DNA of 64,000 nt from a bacterium (GCA_021796015.1 JAJYOT010000001.1:1-64000), one strand, 5' to 3'. Numbered from the stretch's first letter, positions 1-8,687 are shown. Made by a program: numbers and translations. The notes: generated by a model from the sequence alone, not told the origin.

Positions 1-13
1 GAAGGGCCTGAGT

Positions 14-46
14 AGTGTTAAAAAAACACCTTGTTTTTTTTACACT
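14..46. repeat. A/T-rich inverted repeat at left edge
   Basis: A near-perfect inverted repeat: arms beginning AGTGT and ending ACACT with runs of seven to eight A and T, and a short CC centre. It could be the terminator of a gene lying left of the window. From here to the TIR gene (about 340 bases) I see no convincing gene; a 102-codon frame starting GTG at 15 begins inside this hairpin, has no ribosome binding site and no recognisable protein features. Confidence 0.4.
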
Positions 47-296
47 CTCATCAGAACGGATCAATCCGTTGGTGGCGAGTTTGTATGAGGGACTAAAGGA
101 AAAACTGACACTTCACCGCTTGAAGGTTCCGATAAAGTTGAGCGTGAGAACAACTAATCCGCCCGAGTCGCCATTTGCTTTCGTGCAGGAAAAGACGCAT
201 CAAGCGAAAAGCTTGCGCGGCGGAGAAATCGTGGCGCAGTACCAAGGGGCACAAGCTCCTGCCGTTTCTCGTCAAAACTCTTTCCCAAAGAGAAAC

Positions 297-326
297 TGGA
301 CAGTAAACAAACGAATGAGTTAGAAT
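297..326 (+). promoter_or_regulatory. Probable promoter of the TIR/STAND/PIN operon
   Basis: TGGACA (297-302), 18 bases, then TAGAAT (321-326). Each box is close to the sigma-70 consensus. It lies 66 bases upstream of the start codon of the TIR-like gene, and no closer candidate is visible. Inference from sequence only. Confidence 0.45.
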
Positions 327-391
327 GAAAATCTCGCCTCAACAGCTTTCAACTAAGATAAGAGCGGGACATCCTCTTGGAGGTAACACGA

Positions 392-1030
392 ATGGCACAA
401 ATTTTTGTTTCGCACAGCGCAAAGGACCGCGATCTTGTCAACTTTTTCGCGAAAGCTGGGGCCACGACCAAGGTCAAGCTTGTATTTGAAGAGCTTGAGA
501 AGTTGATTGCCGACAGCGTAAACACGACTAAGATCCAGCAGGATATTCAGTTTTCCAACGCTGCGTTCATCCTGCTCAGCGGAAACGTCGAGCGGACGCC
601 CTACACCCGAGATTGGGTTGTCTGGGAATCGGGCGTTGCGAGTAGCGGGAACAAAGACATCTGGGTTTTCGAACAGCAAGTCGAACAGGGGCAGATTTCC
701 GTTGTCACGCCGCACCTGCGGCACTACGTAGTCCTTGCGCAGAATGATAACTTCTTGGCCTACATTATGAAGGTGATCGAGTCCTACGATGATTCAAATG
801 TCTTGGCCGCCGCGGCGGCCGGAGCGGGCGCAGGGGCGCTTATGGGCGGTCCCGGAGGCGCGGTCATAGGAGCGGTTGGCGGCGCAATCCTTTCCAACAA
901 AGCGTCGCAACGCCCCGTGGGCCAGACAATTCTATGCGGGAAGTGCCGATCGTCGTTTCAGATGCACCACCCGCAAGGCATGAATATGTTTCGTTGCCCG
1001 GTCTGCAACACTTGGCTTCGTTTGGCATAA
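392..1030 (+). CDS. TIR-like domain protein with glycine zipper and zinc ribbon
   Basis: 212 aa. The start is ATG 392, because GGAGG lies 8 bases upstream; an in-frame TTG at 377 lies in front of that site. Residues 1-130 have a TIR/flavodoxin-like pattern: strand IFVSHS at 4-9, a second strand AAFILLSG, then RDWVVWESG, where E79 sits where TIR NADases carry the catalytic glutamate (compare DWVHKE in SARM1). Residues 138-168 form a Gly/Ala-rich glycine zipper that could insert into membrane. The C-terminus is a zinc ribbon with C182, C185, C202 and C205. TIR domains in bacterial defence usually degrade NAD+ or make signalling nucleotides. The gene leads a three-gene operon with a nuclease/STAND-like giant protein and a PIN RNase. 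The combination of TIR, glycine zipper and zinc ribbon is one I do not recognise. NADase activity is inferred. Confidence 0.75.
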   Translation: MAQIFVSHSAKDRDLVNFFAKAGATTKVKLVFEELEKLIADSVNTTKIQQDIQFSNAAFILLSGNVERTPYTRDWVVWESGVASSGNKDIWVFEQQVEQGQISVVTPHLRHYVVLAQNDNFLAYIMKVIESYDDSNVLAAAAAGAGAGALMGGPGGAVIGAVGGAILSNKASQRPVGQTILCGKCRSSFQMHHPQGMNMFRCPVCNTWLRLA

Positions 1031-1051
1031 AGCCAACAAGCGGGTTCGCCA

Positions 1052-4000
1052 ATGCAACACCCTAAATGGATATCCGCAGTCGAGTTGAATCGCTGGGCCG
1101 ATACGGTCGACGCGCGAACTCGCTTCCCGGAACTTGTCCGTCGGTTAATCCACGTTTCAATTCCGAAGGCCGACCTCGAGCTAATCGACTTTCTTGGCGG
1201 TGAGGAGGCCCAGCGTCCAGGGTTTGACGGGCGGACGAAGGCGAAGAGTGGCAGTTCCAAGGTGCCATCGGGCTCCTCTTTTTGGGAGCTTGGAACCGAC
1301 AAAGCGATTCGAGAGAAGCTCGAAAGCGACTTTGAAAAGAGGACCAAGAACAACGCCGAGGCAGTTACTTCTACCTACATCGCCGTCACACCAAGAGATT
1401 TTCAGAAGAAGCACGAATGGACTGAGGAGAAGAAGAATCTTGGGCTTTGGCAAGACGTACGAGTGTATGACTCGAACGATCTTGAACAGTGGATTGAAGA
1501 GTCTCCGAGCGTGGCTCTGTGGTTCATGCGCCTCCTCGGTAGGAACGCGTCCGGTCTCACTGATATCTCATCGCATTGGAACAATCTGCAGGCGAGTATG
1601 AAGCCCCTCCTGCCTCCACAGGCACTATTAGTCTCACGCACGTCGACTGTCAGCGCGATTAAGGACTGGTTGAGCCAAAAGCCCAACTTCCTTTCAATTC
1701 GAGCTGAGTCGCCTCAGGAGGTCGTAGACGTTTTCGCTGCCTGGGTAGCTTCACTTTCGGGAGAACAGCAGGCTACGGTGGCAAGCCGCGCGATCATCGT
1801 TGAACAGGCCGATTCATGGCGACAGCTACTAGACTCGGGGCAAGATTTGATCCTAATCCGGGCGGAACAGCTCGAGTTATCGCAGGAATTGCTGGCGGAA
1901 GCCGATCGCAAAGGGCATTTCGTCCTGTCCCCGCTCTCTGCCTTGTCCCCCGATGGGAGGCAAACCCATAAACTCGAGAGGATGAACCGATACGAACTCG
2001 AGAAAGTTCTGAGCGAATCAGGTATGTCGGAACAAGAGGCCCATGTGAGCGCTCAGCACTCGGGTGGCTCGTTCTCGATCCTGAAGCGCCAGATGTCCAC
2101 CGTCCCAAACATAAAGGCTCCCAAGTGGACTTCAGGCGATGCTGCAACAGAACTTGCCCCCTTACTGCTGGTAGGCGCCTGGGAGGATAGCTCGGTAGCC
2201 GACCAGGCGATCGTTGAGAAGGTTTCTGGGCGGCCATACGCGGATGTGCTCAAGACGCTAAACAAGTGGAGAGAGGAAGCCGATACCCCCGTGCGGTGGG
2301 CGAACGGCGAATGGGAATTTGTCTCGGCCCAAGACGCGTGGAAATTCTTGGCGAAGGCCCTGACACCTGGGCATCTGTCCGCGTTTGAAGACGCCGCTGT
2401 GGCAGCACTAGCGGCAGACGATCCGCGCCTAGAGTTGGAGCGAGAGGATCGCTGGATGGCCAGTGTGCATGGCAAGCTACTCCCGCATTCCGAGGCTATT
2501 CGCCGTGGCTTGTCCCAGAGTTTGGCCTTACTTGCAACACGCGAGTCCAACGAGCAGGTCGCCGACACGATGCCGTTGTGCGACAGGGTCAGCCGCACGG
2601 TGCGAATCATCTTAACCAAAGATGCCTCATGGCGACGGTGGGCATCCCTAGGGCACTTACTATCGACGCTCGCCGAGGCTGCCCCCGATATCTTTCTCCA
2701 TGTCGCCGAGATCGATTTGGGAAGCGCGGATCCTCAACTACCCAAACTCTTCGCCGAAGAAGGCGATAGCTTAACGGGTCGTCCCGAGCATACCGGGATC
2801 CTGTGGGCGCTCGAGAGAGTCGCTTGGGCTCCTGAACATTTGACCCGAGCCGCCATTGTGCTGGCTCACCTCGCGCAACGCGATCCCGGCGGCAAATGGG
2901 CAAACCGGCCGGACGCGAGCCTGAGGGATATATTTTGCCCATGGTTGCCCCACACCACTGCGACGCCCGATCAACAGGTGGATGTTGTTGGGTTGCTCCT
3001 CGAGCGCTTCCCGAAGGTCGGTTGGCAACTGTTGTTGAAACTGCTGCCGGAACAAATGGGCACGATCTCTGGCCGTTCCCTACCTGAATGGAGGTATTGG
3101 GCCGAAAAGTGGAAGCGCAACGTGACCCGTGGAGACTACTCCCGCGTGACAATCACTTACATAAACAAAGCGATCGCGGCTAGCGAAAAAGAGCCCGAGA
3201 AGTGGCTTGACATCTTCAAACACTTTGCCAACTATCCACCAGCGGAACTTGAGCGCGCAATTTCTGCAATGGAAGCCACGGCCAAACTGGAACTTCCTGG
3301 AGAGTTGCGCCTAAAGATTTGGCTCGGCCTCAGGGAGGAGGTTCAGCGCCACAGATACTTTAAGAAAGCCATGTGGGCGATCAGGCAACCGGTTCTTGAG
3401 CGACTTGAGGTGATTGTCAATCTATTCAAGCCTGCTGATCCGGTCGAGCGTGCCCTGCCTCTATTTAAAAATGGATTGGACCTCATTGGCGATGACTCCT
3501 TGTCTTGGTCGGACCAAGAGGCTCTGACTCGGAAGCGACGAGCAGAATGCGTCAAGGAGTTGGTCCAGCAACACGGGTATGAGTCTGTTAAGAATCTGGC
3601 GCGCTCGGCAGGCGAGCCCTGGGCCGTTGGAGTCGCGCTCGTCGATGCCGCCGCCGACAAGTACGACGCCGAGATTCTCCCCACACTTCTCGATTGCGGT
3701 GATTCTCCCCTGGAGGGATTTGCGCGGGGATTCGCGGAGCGCCGTGCATCAATAGGCGGGTGGGATTGGATAAAGGGGTTACCCCTGAGTGGCTGGAAGC
3801 CGAAGCAGGCCGCTATTGTTTTGGAGTTCCTTCCGCATGAAAAGGCTACCTGGGAGTTCGTCGCCACCCTAGGGGAGTCCGTCGAAGCAGAGTATTGGTG
3901 CATGGCCCGGCCGTTCGTCCAAGGCGGGCCGGATGATGTCGAATACATCGTCCGGAAACTCGTGTCGGTCGGACGTTCGGCTTCCGCGCTCGATGTGCTT

Positions 4001-4819
4001 GGCATGGCCACGACGCGGAAAGTCGCTCTGCCCGGCCCCAAGCTCCTCGACCTATTTGAACTGACGCTCCAAACCTTATCGACAGAGAGGCGGCCGTTGC
4101 ACGCGTCGATGGTCGAGGACGTTTTTGGAGAGTTGCAGAATGCGAGAGATGTCGACGGCTCGCGGATGGCGACGCTCGAGTGGTTGCTGTTGCCGGGTCT
4201 ACGCGGACAGATGGTCCCACGCGCGCTTGAACACAAACTCTCCCATGATCCGGCGTTCTTCGTCGACATGTTGATTCTTAACTTCCTACCAAAACACCGA
4301 GACAAGAGCAAAGATGTCGAGCTGCCAGAGGATAAGAAAGAACAGGTTCAGCGGGCTGCCATTCTGCTTGGCGACTGGAAGCGACTACCGGGCGCAAGAG
4401 ACGACGGCTCTGTTGATACCCCCGCGCTTTTAACTTGGGTCCGAGAGGCCCGGAAAAAGGCTACGGAAGTCGACCGGATCGAAGTATGCGACATCATGAT
4501 TGGAAAGGTCTTTGCCTATGCTCAGGAAGATTCTGATGGTTCGTGGCCCTGCCAGCCCGTTCGCGACATCCTAGAAGAAGCGAATTCTACAGATATTGAG
4601 CAGGGTCTGAGGACGGGAATTATCAACAAACGCGGCATCTATTACAAGTCTCCGACTGACGGAGGACGGCAGGAGCGCGAACTGGCAAAGCGATATGAAG
4701 CCTACGCTTTGAAGGCACAGTCCCGCTGGCCGAGGACGGCAACAGTTCTCCAGCGCATCGCAACCTACTATACCAAACAAGCTCGACGCGAAGACGCAGA
4801 GGTCGAGGCCGAGATCTAG
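1052..4819 (+). CDS. Giant defence-type protein: nuclease-like N-terminus, degenerate STAND core, helical repeats
   Basis: 1255 aa, 21 bases after the TIR gene. Residues 1-165 resemble a widespread uncharacterised domain: WADT near 15, RPGFDG at 55-60, VPSGSSFWELG at 71-81, then YIAVTPRDF and the closing DLEQW...LWFMRLLG. D59 and E79 could be the acidic residues of a PD-(D/E)XK-type nuclease, with a migrated lysine such as K84 or K89. Residues about 190-340 follow the layout of a STAND NTPase (RTSTVSAIKDWL, strand, helix, strand, sensor-like SPL), but the Walker A loop is replaced by RAESPQEV and no Walker B acids are visible, so ATP binding is doubtful. The remaining roughly 900 residues look helical and repeat-like, suitable for sensing a phage or cell partner. 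A role as target sensor plus effector is inference; the family function is unknown to me. Confidence 0.6.
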   Translation: MQHPKWISAVELNRWADTVDARTRFPELVRRLIHVSIPKADLELIDFLGGEEAQRPGFDGRTKAKSGSSKVPSGSSFWELGTDKAIREKLESDFEKRTKNNAEAVTSTYIAVTPRDFQKKHEWTEEKKNLGLWQDVRVYDSNDLEQWIEESPSVALWFMRLLGRNASGLTDISSHWNNLQASMKPLLPPQALLVSRTSTVSAIKDWLSQKPNFLSIRAESPQEVVDVFAAWVASLSGEQQATVASRAIIVEQADSWRQLLDSGQDLILIRAEQLELSQELLAEADRKGHFVLSPLSALSPDGRQTHKLERMNRYELEKVLSESGMSEQEAHVSAQHSGGSFSILKRQMSTVPNIKAPKWTSGDAATELAPLLLVGAWEDSSVADQAIVEKVSGRPYADVLKTLNKWREEADTPVRWANGEWEFVSAQDAWKFLAKALTPGHLSAFEDAAVAALAADDPRLELEREDRWMASVHGKLLPHSEAIRRGLSQSLALLATRESNEQVADTMPLCDRVSRTVRIILTKDASWRRWASLGHLLSTLAEAAPDIFLHVAEIDLGSADPQLPKLFAEEGDSLTGRPEHTGILWALERVAWAPEHLTRAAIVLAHLAQRDPGGKWANRPDASLRDIFCPWLPHTTATPDQQVDVVGLLLERFPKVGWQLLLKLLPEQMGTISGRSLPEWRYWAEKWKRNVTRGDYSRVTITYINKAIAASEKEPEKWLDIFKHFANYPPAELERAISAMEATAKLELPGELRLKIWLGLREEVQRHRYFKKAMWAIRQPVLERLEVIVNLFKPADPVERALPLFKNGLDLIGDDSLSWSDQEALTRKRRAECVKELVQQHGYESVKNLARSAGEPWAVGVALVDAAADKYDAEILPTLLDCGDSPLEGFARGFAERRASIGGWDWIKGLPLSGWKPKQAAIVLEFLPHEKATWEFVATLGESVEAEYWCMARPFVQGGPDDVEYIVRKLVSVGRSASALDVLGMATTRKVALPGPKLLDLFELTLQTLSTERRPLHASMVEDVFGELQNARDVDGSRMATLEWLLLPGLRGQMVPRALEHKLSHDPAFFVDMLILNFLPKHRDKSKDVELPEDKKEQVQRAAILLGDWKRLPGARDDGSVDTPALLTWVREARKKATEVDRIEVCDIMIGKVFAYAQEDSDGSWPCQPVRDILEEANSTDIEQGLRTGIINKRGIYYKSPTDGGRQERELAKRYEAYALKAQSRWPRTATVLQRIATYYTKQARREDAEVEAEI

Positions 4820-5460
4820 TGGATATCATCGTCGACAGCAACATAATCTTTTCTGACCCCATGATGAGGTCACAGATTTGGCAGCAGCTGTGGACACACC
4901 TTAAAAAATCTAGCTGCGTCATGCTAGTGCCGGAGGTGGTCAAGAAGGAATGCATCTCGAACCACTTGCAGCATTGCGACAAATATCGAGGTAATATTGT
5001 ATCCGCCGCAGCGAAGCTGGGACGCTTAATAGGACAAGAAATCGAGGTCGAATTACCTTCTGGTGAAACCGACGCCCCTGCCTATCTCGCTCGCTGGGAG
5101 GAACTTCTAATTCAAGGACGAGTTCGATTCTTGCCAAATCCGGGAGCTGGTGCCTTGGAGGACCTTCAGAATCGAGCAATCAAACGCCTACCGCCGTTCG
5201 ACGTGAAGGGAAACGGATTTCGAGATGGGACGATTTGGCTAAGCGTGCGGAATCATGTCCGGAATAAGAATGTGGACACTGCGTTTATTTCCAATGATCG
5301 TACCGCATATTGCGCCAAAGAGTCCGGCGGCATTCTTCATCCCCATCTGCAGAGCGAAATTGGAACAGCGCAATTGCTATTCTTCACAGACATCGGAAAG
5401 TTCTTGGAAGTTGCCGGGGAAGTCCCTGTCAATCAATTTGTCATTGAAGACAAAGCCTAA
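4819..5460 (+). CDS. PIN-domain ribonuclease (DUF4935-like)
   Basis: 213 aa with a GTG start that shares the last base of the preceding stop codon (TAGTG), so it is translationally coupled to the giant protein. The PIN fold is shown by VDSNII with D6 at the end of the first strand, VPEVVKKE with E39 or E44, FRDGTIW with D136, and FISND with D160, together the usual acidic metal site of PIN nucleases. The spacing and the RDG motif fit the DUF4935 branch. PIN proteins cleave RNA; no VapB-like antitoxin lies next to it, so it is probably an effector or processing subunit of this operon and not a stand-alone toxin. RNA target and trigger are unknown. Confidence 0.72.
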   Translation: MDIIVDSNIIFSDPMMRSQIWQQLWTHLKKSSCVMLVPEVVKKECISNHLQHCDKYRGNIVSAAAKLGRLIGQEIEVELPSGETDAPAYLARWEELLIQGRVRFLPNPGAGALEDLQNRAIKRLPPFDVKGNGFRDGTIWLSVRNHVRNKNVDTAFISNDRTAYCAKESGGILHPHLQSEIGTAQLLFFTDIGKFLEVAGEVPVNQFVIEDKA

Positions 5461-5515
5461 CTTTTGCCTCAATTCAAAAATATGAATCTGAGTTGCGGCG
5501 GATATCAGGCCTTCC

Positions 5516-5962
5516 TCATGGCGACCGTTGGCCGTCCCCGCTTCCGGGGTTATGCGCCTTGGAATAATTTGCCCGCGCCACGACGGGAACAACCTCGGAC
5601 AACCTTTTACACGTCCAGTAAACCCTCACCTTCCAACCCATCGCCCTGAGCTTCCGCGTTACGGCGCGATCCCGCGCGACGTTCTTTGCAATCTTACGCT
5701 TCCAGAACTTGACGTTCGTAGTCGGAAGCTTGCTCCGGCGACAGCCCTTGTGTCCGTGCCAAAAACATCCGTTAATAAACACGGCGACCTTGGCCTCCGG
5801 CAAAACGATATCGGGAGTGCCGGGGAGGCGCGAGCACTGACTGCGGTATCTAACGCCTTGTGCGCGCAGCCGCCGCTTGAGAGCCTTCTCAGGTGCGGTA
5901 TGTTTGTTTCGAATCAACGCCATAATGGCGGAACGTTTTTTCTTCGAGAAAATATCCGCCAT
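5516..5962 (-). CDS. vsr: Very short patch repair endonuclease Vsr
   Basis: 148 aa. It nicks DNA 5' of the T in T:G mismatches made when 5-methylcytosine deaminates, and so protects genomes that carry a cytosine methyltransferase. The start MADIFSKKKRS, PGTPDIVLP with the catalytic D51, and NGCFWHGHKGC with H69, H71 and C74 are typical of the family. It starts 8 bases after the stop codon of the methyltransferase gene, so both are one transcription unit, which is the usual arrangement. The C-terminal tail past about residue 130 is not conserved in the family. It converges on the PIN gene. Confidence 0.93.
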   Translation of the reverse strand: MADIFSKKKRSAIMALIRNKHTAPEKALKRRLRAQGVRYRSQCSRLPGTPDIVLPEAKVAVFINGCFWHGHKGCRRSKLPTTNVKFWKRKIAKNVARDRAVTRKLRAMGWKVRVYWTCKRLSEVVPVVARANYSKAHNPGSGDGQRSP

Positions 5963-5970
5963 TTATGCCG

Positions 5971-7407
5971 TCAAGCAACGACGGTCTCGGTATATATCGA
6001 GACGCTCGCCGAATCTAAAGTTGCCGCGACCGCTTCGCCGATGCGACGGCCGAGAAGCGGAGGGACCGCATTGCCGATTTGACGGGCGATTTCCGTTTTT
6101 GTTCCCCGGAAAATGAAATCGTCGGGGAAGCTCTGGAGTCTCGCCGCCTCGCGATGAGTGATCGGCCGATGCTGCCGCGGATGCAGGTATCTCCCCTTTT
6201 CGGGCTTAAAGAACTCGGTGCGGATCGTAAACGCCGGCTTGTCCCACCACAAACGCCCGAACAAATCCGTCCCGCCCGATTTTTTCCTGATCCAACATTT
6301 GGGAGTGAGGTCAAGACGCTTTTTTTGGAGATCGAATCGGTTTCCCCCCTCGGGGATGCAACGATATCTTTGGAGGCTCGACGGCATAGGAGTGCGGCCG
6401 AAATGCAGGTCCATCGGCGGATTGACCTCGCCGACGCGTACCTCAATGCCTTCCGGATCGGGGAGGTCTCCGATAGCCCGTCCAACCGATTCCCACTGAA
6501 GGAGACCGGTCCTGAAGAGATCGTCGCTCTTTGCCGGGTTGAAATGCGTCGGAAGCGGCAACTTGGGCTTTGCAACTCTGCATCCGATGACGATGGCTCT
6601 GCGGCGGCGTTGCGGAACGCCGTAGTCGGCGGCGTTTAAGACCGCGTAATCCAATTGATAACCCATCTTCGCCGATATCTTTCGAATCTCCGCGAATTCT
6701 TGGGAGGGAAGCAATTCGGGAACGTTTTCCATTACGAACGCAAGCGGCTTCACCCGCTCCACTACCGTCATATACGCGCGCCAAAGCTCTTTTCGAGGAT
6801 CTCCCTCGCGTTTCTTGTTCAACAAGCTGAAACCCTGGCACGGCGGCCCCCCTACTACCAGATCGGCGGCAGGCAACTTCAGATCGCGATGCTCAAGCAG
6901 AGCATTGATATCCCCGCCGACGCAGTGATCGCCGAAGTTATGGTTATAGGTATCCACTGCAAAACGGTTAAAGTCATTGGCAAAGACGGGCTCGAACCGT
7001 TCGGTCTTGGCGAGGCCGAGAGTAAAGCCGCCGGCTCCCGAAAACAGATCGATCACGCGGTATTTCCGGCGCCCGTTAGGATGAAAGCCGTTGCCGTTCT
7101 CCGCGAACAAGCTATGCCCATTAAACGCGGCGACTTGCCGTAAATAGGACACGACCTCCTTCGGTTTCTCGATGAACAAATTCTGAATATCTTTCGGAAG
7201 ACGGCCCGCAAGGATGGTCAGAAGTTCCATATCTCCGCCCAAGCGGCGGCCGATCCGGCGGAGCAGGACGTCCGAGGGAACGACCTTCCCGGATTCTATT
7301 CGACTGAGGTGCGCCCGGTCCACCTTTAGGGTTTTTGACAACTGCTTTAGCCCTATTCCTTTCTGCTTGCGCAGATTCCTCAATATACCGCCCAATCTAT
7401 CGCTCAT
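5971..7407 (-). CDS. dcm: DNA (cytosine-5-)methyltransferase with N-terminal XRE-type HTH
   Basis: 478 aa. The start is ATG 7407, with GGGAGGG six to seven bases upstream. Residues about 5-60 are an XRE/Cro-like helix-turn-helix (LKQLSKTLKVDRAHLSRIESG). The methyltransferase domain shows motif I DLFSGAGGFTLGL at 120-132, motif IV GGPPCQGFS with catalytic C190, motif VI ENV at 227-229, motif VIII QRRRR at 266-270, and motif X QIGNAVPP near the end. It methylates cytosine C5 in a target I cannot predict. Fused N-terminal HTH domains of this kind (as in M.SsoII and M.EcoRII) repress their own promoter. An inverted repeat over the -35 box upstream fits that. It protects the host from the divergent HNH nuclease. 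Confidence 0.93.
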   Translation of the reverse strand: MSDRLGGILRNLRKQKGIGLKQLSKTLKVDRAHLSRIESGKVVPSDVLLRRIGRRLGGDMELLTILAGRLPKDIQNLFIEKPKEVVSYLRQVAAFNGHSLFAENGNGFHPNGRRKYRVIDLFSGAGGFTLGLAKTERFEPVFANDFNRFAVDTYNHNFGDHCVGGDINALLEHRDLKLPAADLVVGGPPCQGFSLLNKKREGDPRKELWRAYMTVVERVKPLAFVMENVPELLPSQEFAEIRKISAKMGYQLDYAVLNAADYGVPQRRRRAIVIGCRVAKPKLPLPTHFNPAKSDDLFRTGLLQWESVGRAIGDLPDPEGIEVRVGEVNPPMDLHFGRTPMPSSLQRYRCIPEGGNRFDLQKKRLDLTPKCWIRKKSGGTDLFGRLWWDKPAFTIRTEFFKPEKGRYLHPRQHRPITHREAARLQSFPDDFIFRGTKTEIARQIGNAVPPLLGRRIGEAVAATLDSASVSIYTETVVA

Positions 7408-7428
7408 TGGAAGCCCTCCCAAGACAAG

Positions 7429-7460
7429 ATTCTAGCAGAGGTTGATTACTTTAGTCAACC
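7429..7460 (-). promoter_or_regulatory. Methyltransferase promoter with overlapping operator
   Basis: On the minus strand TTGACT (7458-7453), 18 bases, TAGAAT (7434-7429) with TGC directly before the -10, an extended -10. The inverted repeat GGTTGA-N9-TCAACC at 7440-7460 covers the -35 box. A repressor bound there would block the promoter, and the helix-turn-helix of the methyltransferase is the natural candidate. The box and repeat are seen; the regulator is inferred. Confidence 0.6.
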
Positions 7461-7565
7461 TTCGTGCAACTAACTGTCAACCCCTATATATACATACGAT
7501 TTTCCTCGGAAAAAGTTCCGTCAAGAGAGTTTGCTTTAAGGTTAAGAAGAAGTAGAATTTGTTTT

Positions 7566-8516
7566 ATGGCGAAATTGAAAAATCGATCCAAAAGCGGTAA
7601 TGACCTCGCGATAACGAAATTGAGGGACTTATTATCCGACATTCCGTCCAGTCCTCCGACCCGCCGCGCTGAAATCCGGGCCGAAGTGCGAAAGCTTGCG
7701 AAAATAATGACAGATTTGCGCGCTCTGGCGAAAATGCGGCTTGGACGGTTGACCACGACATCCGCTGCCCGCGACAGAATCCTTGCCTACCTCAAGTTGT
7801 TCTCGGGCGAAATCATAGATGGCGCCGAATTGCAAATCGTCGGCGGCATTCAGGAGTTCGCTCGGAGAATCCGCGAACTGAGGGTTCAATTCGGATACAA
7901 CGTATCGACCGGCTATTCGCGCGAAGACTTGAGACCTGATCAATACGTGCTTGAGAGCACCGTGCCCGACAAAGAGGCCGCCAAGAAGTGGGGAACGGTA
8001 AACCGGATCAAACGACAGGGCGGCAACGCCCGGAATAGGGCACTTGCGCTTCTTAAGGCATACGTGGGGAGTCCCATTACGGGAGAACAACTTGCCTACG
8101 TATCCGGCATCCGCGAGACGGCACGGCGCATTCGGGAATTGCGGCGGGAATTAGGATGGAGAATCGTCACGAAGCAGACTGGCCGCCCTGATCTGCCCGC
8201 CGGCGTCTATGTGCTCGAATCCGAACAACAGCTTCCCGAGCACGACCGCAGCATTCCCGATCTTGTTTACGATCAAGTCTTGGATCGGGACGCCTACAAG
8301 TGTCGCCGCTGCGGATGGTCTCAGTCGGACCGCAATCCGGCGGGCAAGCGGCAATTCCTGGAAGTCCACCATGTCGTTTATCATCATTTGGGCGGAGGAC
8401 ACGAGCCCGAAAACCTTGTCACCTTATGCAATGTAGACCATGACGAAGTCCATCGTCGAAAGATAATGGGGCAAGAGCTGATCGCCTGGCTGAAAGAAAG
8501 CGCCAAATACAAGTAA
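7566..8516 (+). CDS. HNH restriction endonuclease with duplicated DNA-binding module
   Basis: 316 aa from ATG 7566; an upstream in-frame ATG at 7464 would add a low-quality leader reaching into the promoter region. Residues 68-131 and 155-219 are two copies of one module (R.R.LA.LK...G..I.G..L..V.GI.E.ARRIREL...G, ending YVLES), probably tandem winged-helix DNA-recognition units. Residues 244-296 form an HNH nuclease: C246 and C249, then LEVHHV with H268/H269, ENLVTLC with N283, and HDEVH. It is transcribed divergently from the cytosine methyltransferase/Vsr pair, so it is the likely restriction enzyme of a type II system. A lone DNA-binding or homing-type HNH protein is the alternative. Confidence 0.8.
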   Translation: MAKLKNRSKSGNDLAITKLRDLLSDIPSSPPTRRAEIRAEVRKLAKIMTDLRALAKMRLGRLTTTSAARDRILAYLKLFSGEIIDGAELQIVGGIQEFARRIRELRVQFGYNVSTGYSREDLRPDQYVLESTVPDKEAAKKWGTVNRIKRQGGNARNRALALLKAYVGSPITGEQLAYVSGIRETARRIRELRRELGWRIVTKQTGRPDLPAGVYVLESEQQLPEHDRSIPDLVYDQVLDRDAYKCRRCGWSQSDRNPAGKRQFLEVHHVVYHHLGGGHEPENLVTLCNVDHDEVHRRKIMGQELIAWLKESAKYK

Positions 8517-8647
8517 GCTGAGGCGCTCCCGGTTTGTCCGACCACTCTGGACTTGATTTAAGGTTGTTCTCCCGCAGTCGTTTTCGTTGAAAAAACTAAA
8601 TGGGTTCATCCCTGTTTGGAATGGATCAAAGTCATTCTATAAATCGG

Positions 8648-8676
8648 TTGCGGAATATTACGAAATCCGTTATAAT
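8648..8676 (+). promoter_or_regulatory. abiE promoter
   Basis: TTGCGG (8648-8653), 17 bases, perfect TATAAT (8671-8676). The ATG of abiEi follows after only 11 bases, so the mRNA leader would be about four bases. CGGA...TCCG half-sites flank the spacer. AbiEi proteins are known to repress their own promoter, so this is the probable operator region. Confidence 0.65.
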
Positions 8677-8687
8677 TTGATACCGGA

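Noticed and set aside
15..323. 102-codon frame starting GTG near the left edge
   Set aside because: It begins inside an A/T hairpin, lacks a ribosome binding site and has no protein-like conservation pattern; overlapping reverse frames look no better.
6079..7143. Plus-strand open frames across the methyltransferase gene
   Set aside because: They are shadows of the conserved methyltransferase frame on the opposite strand.
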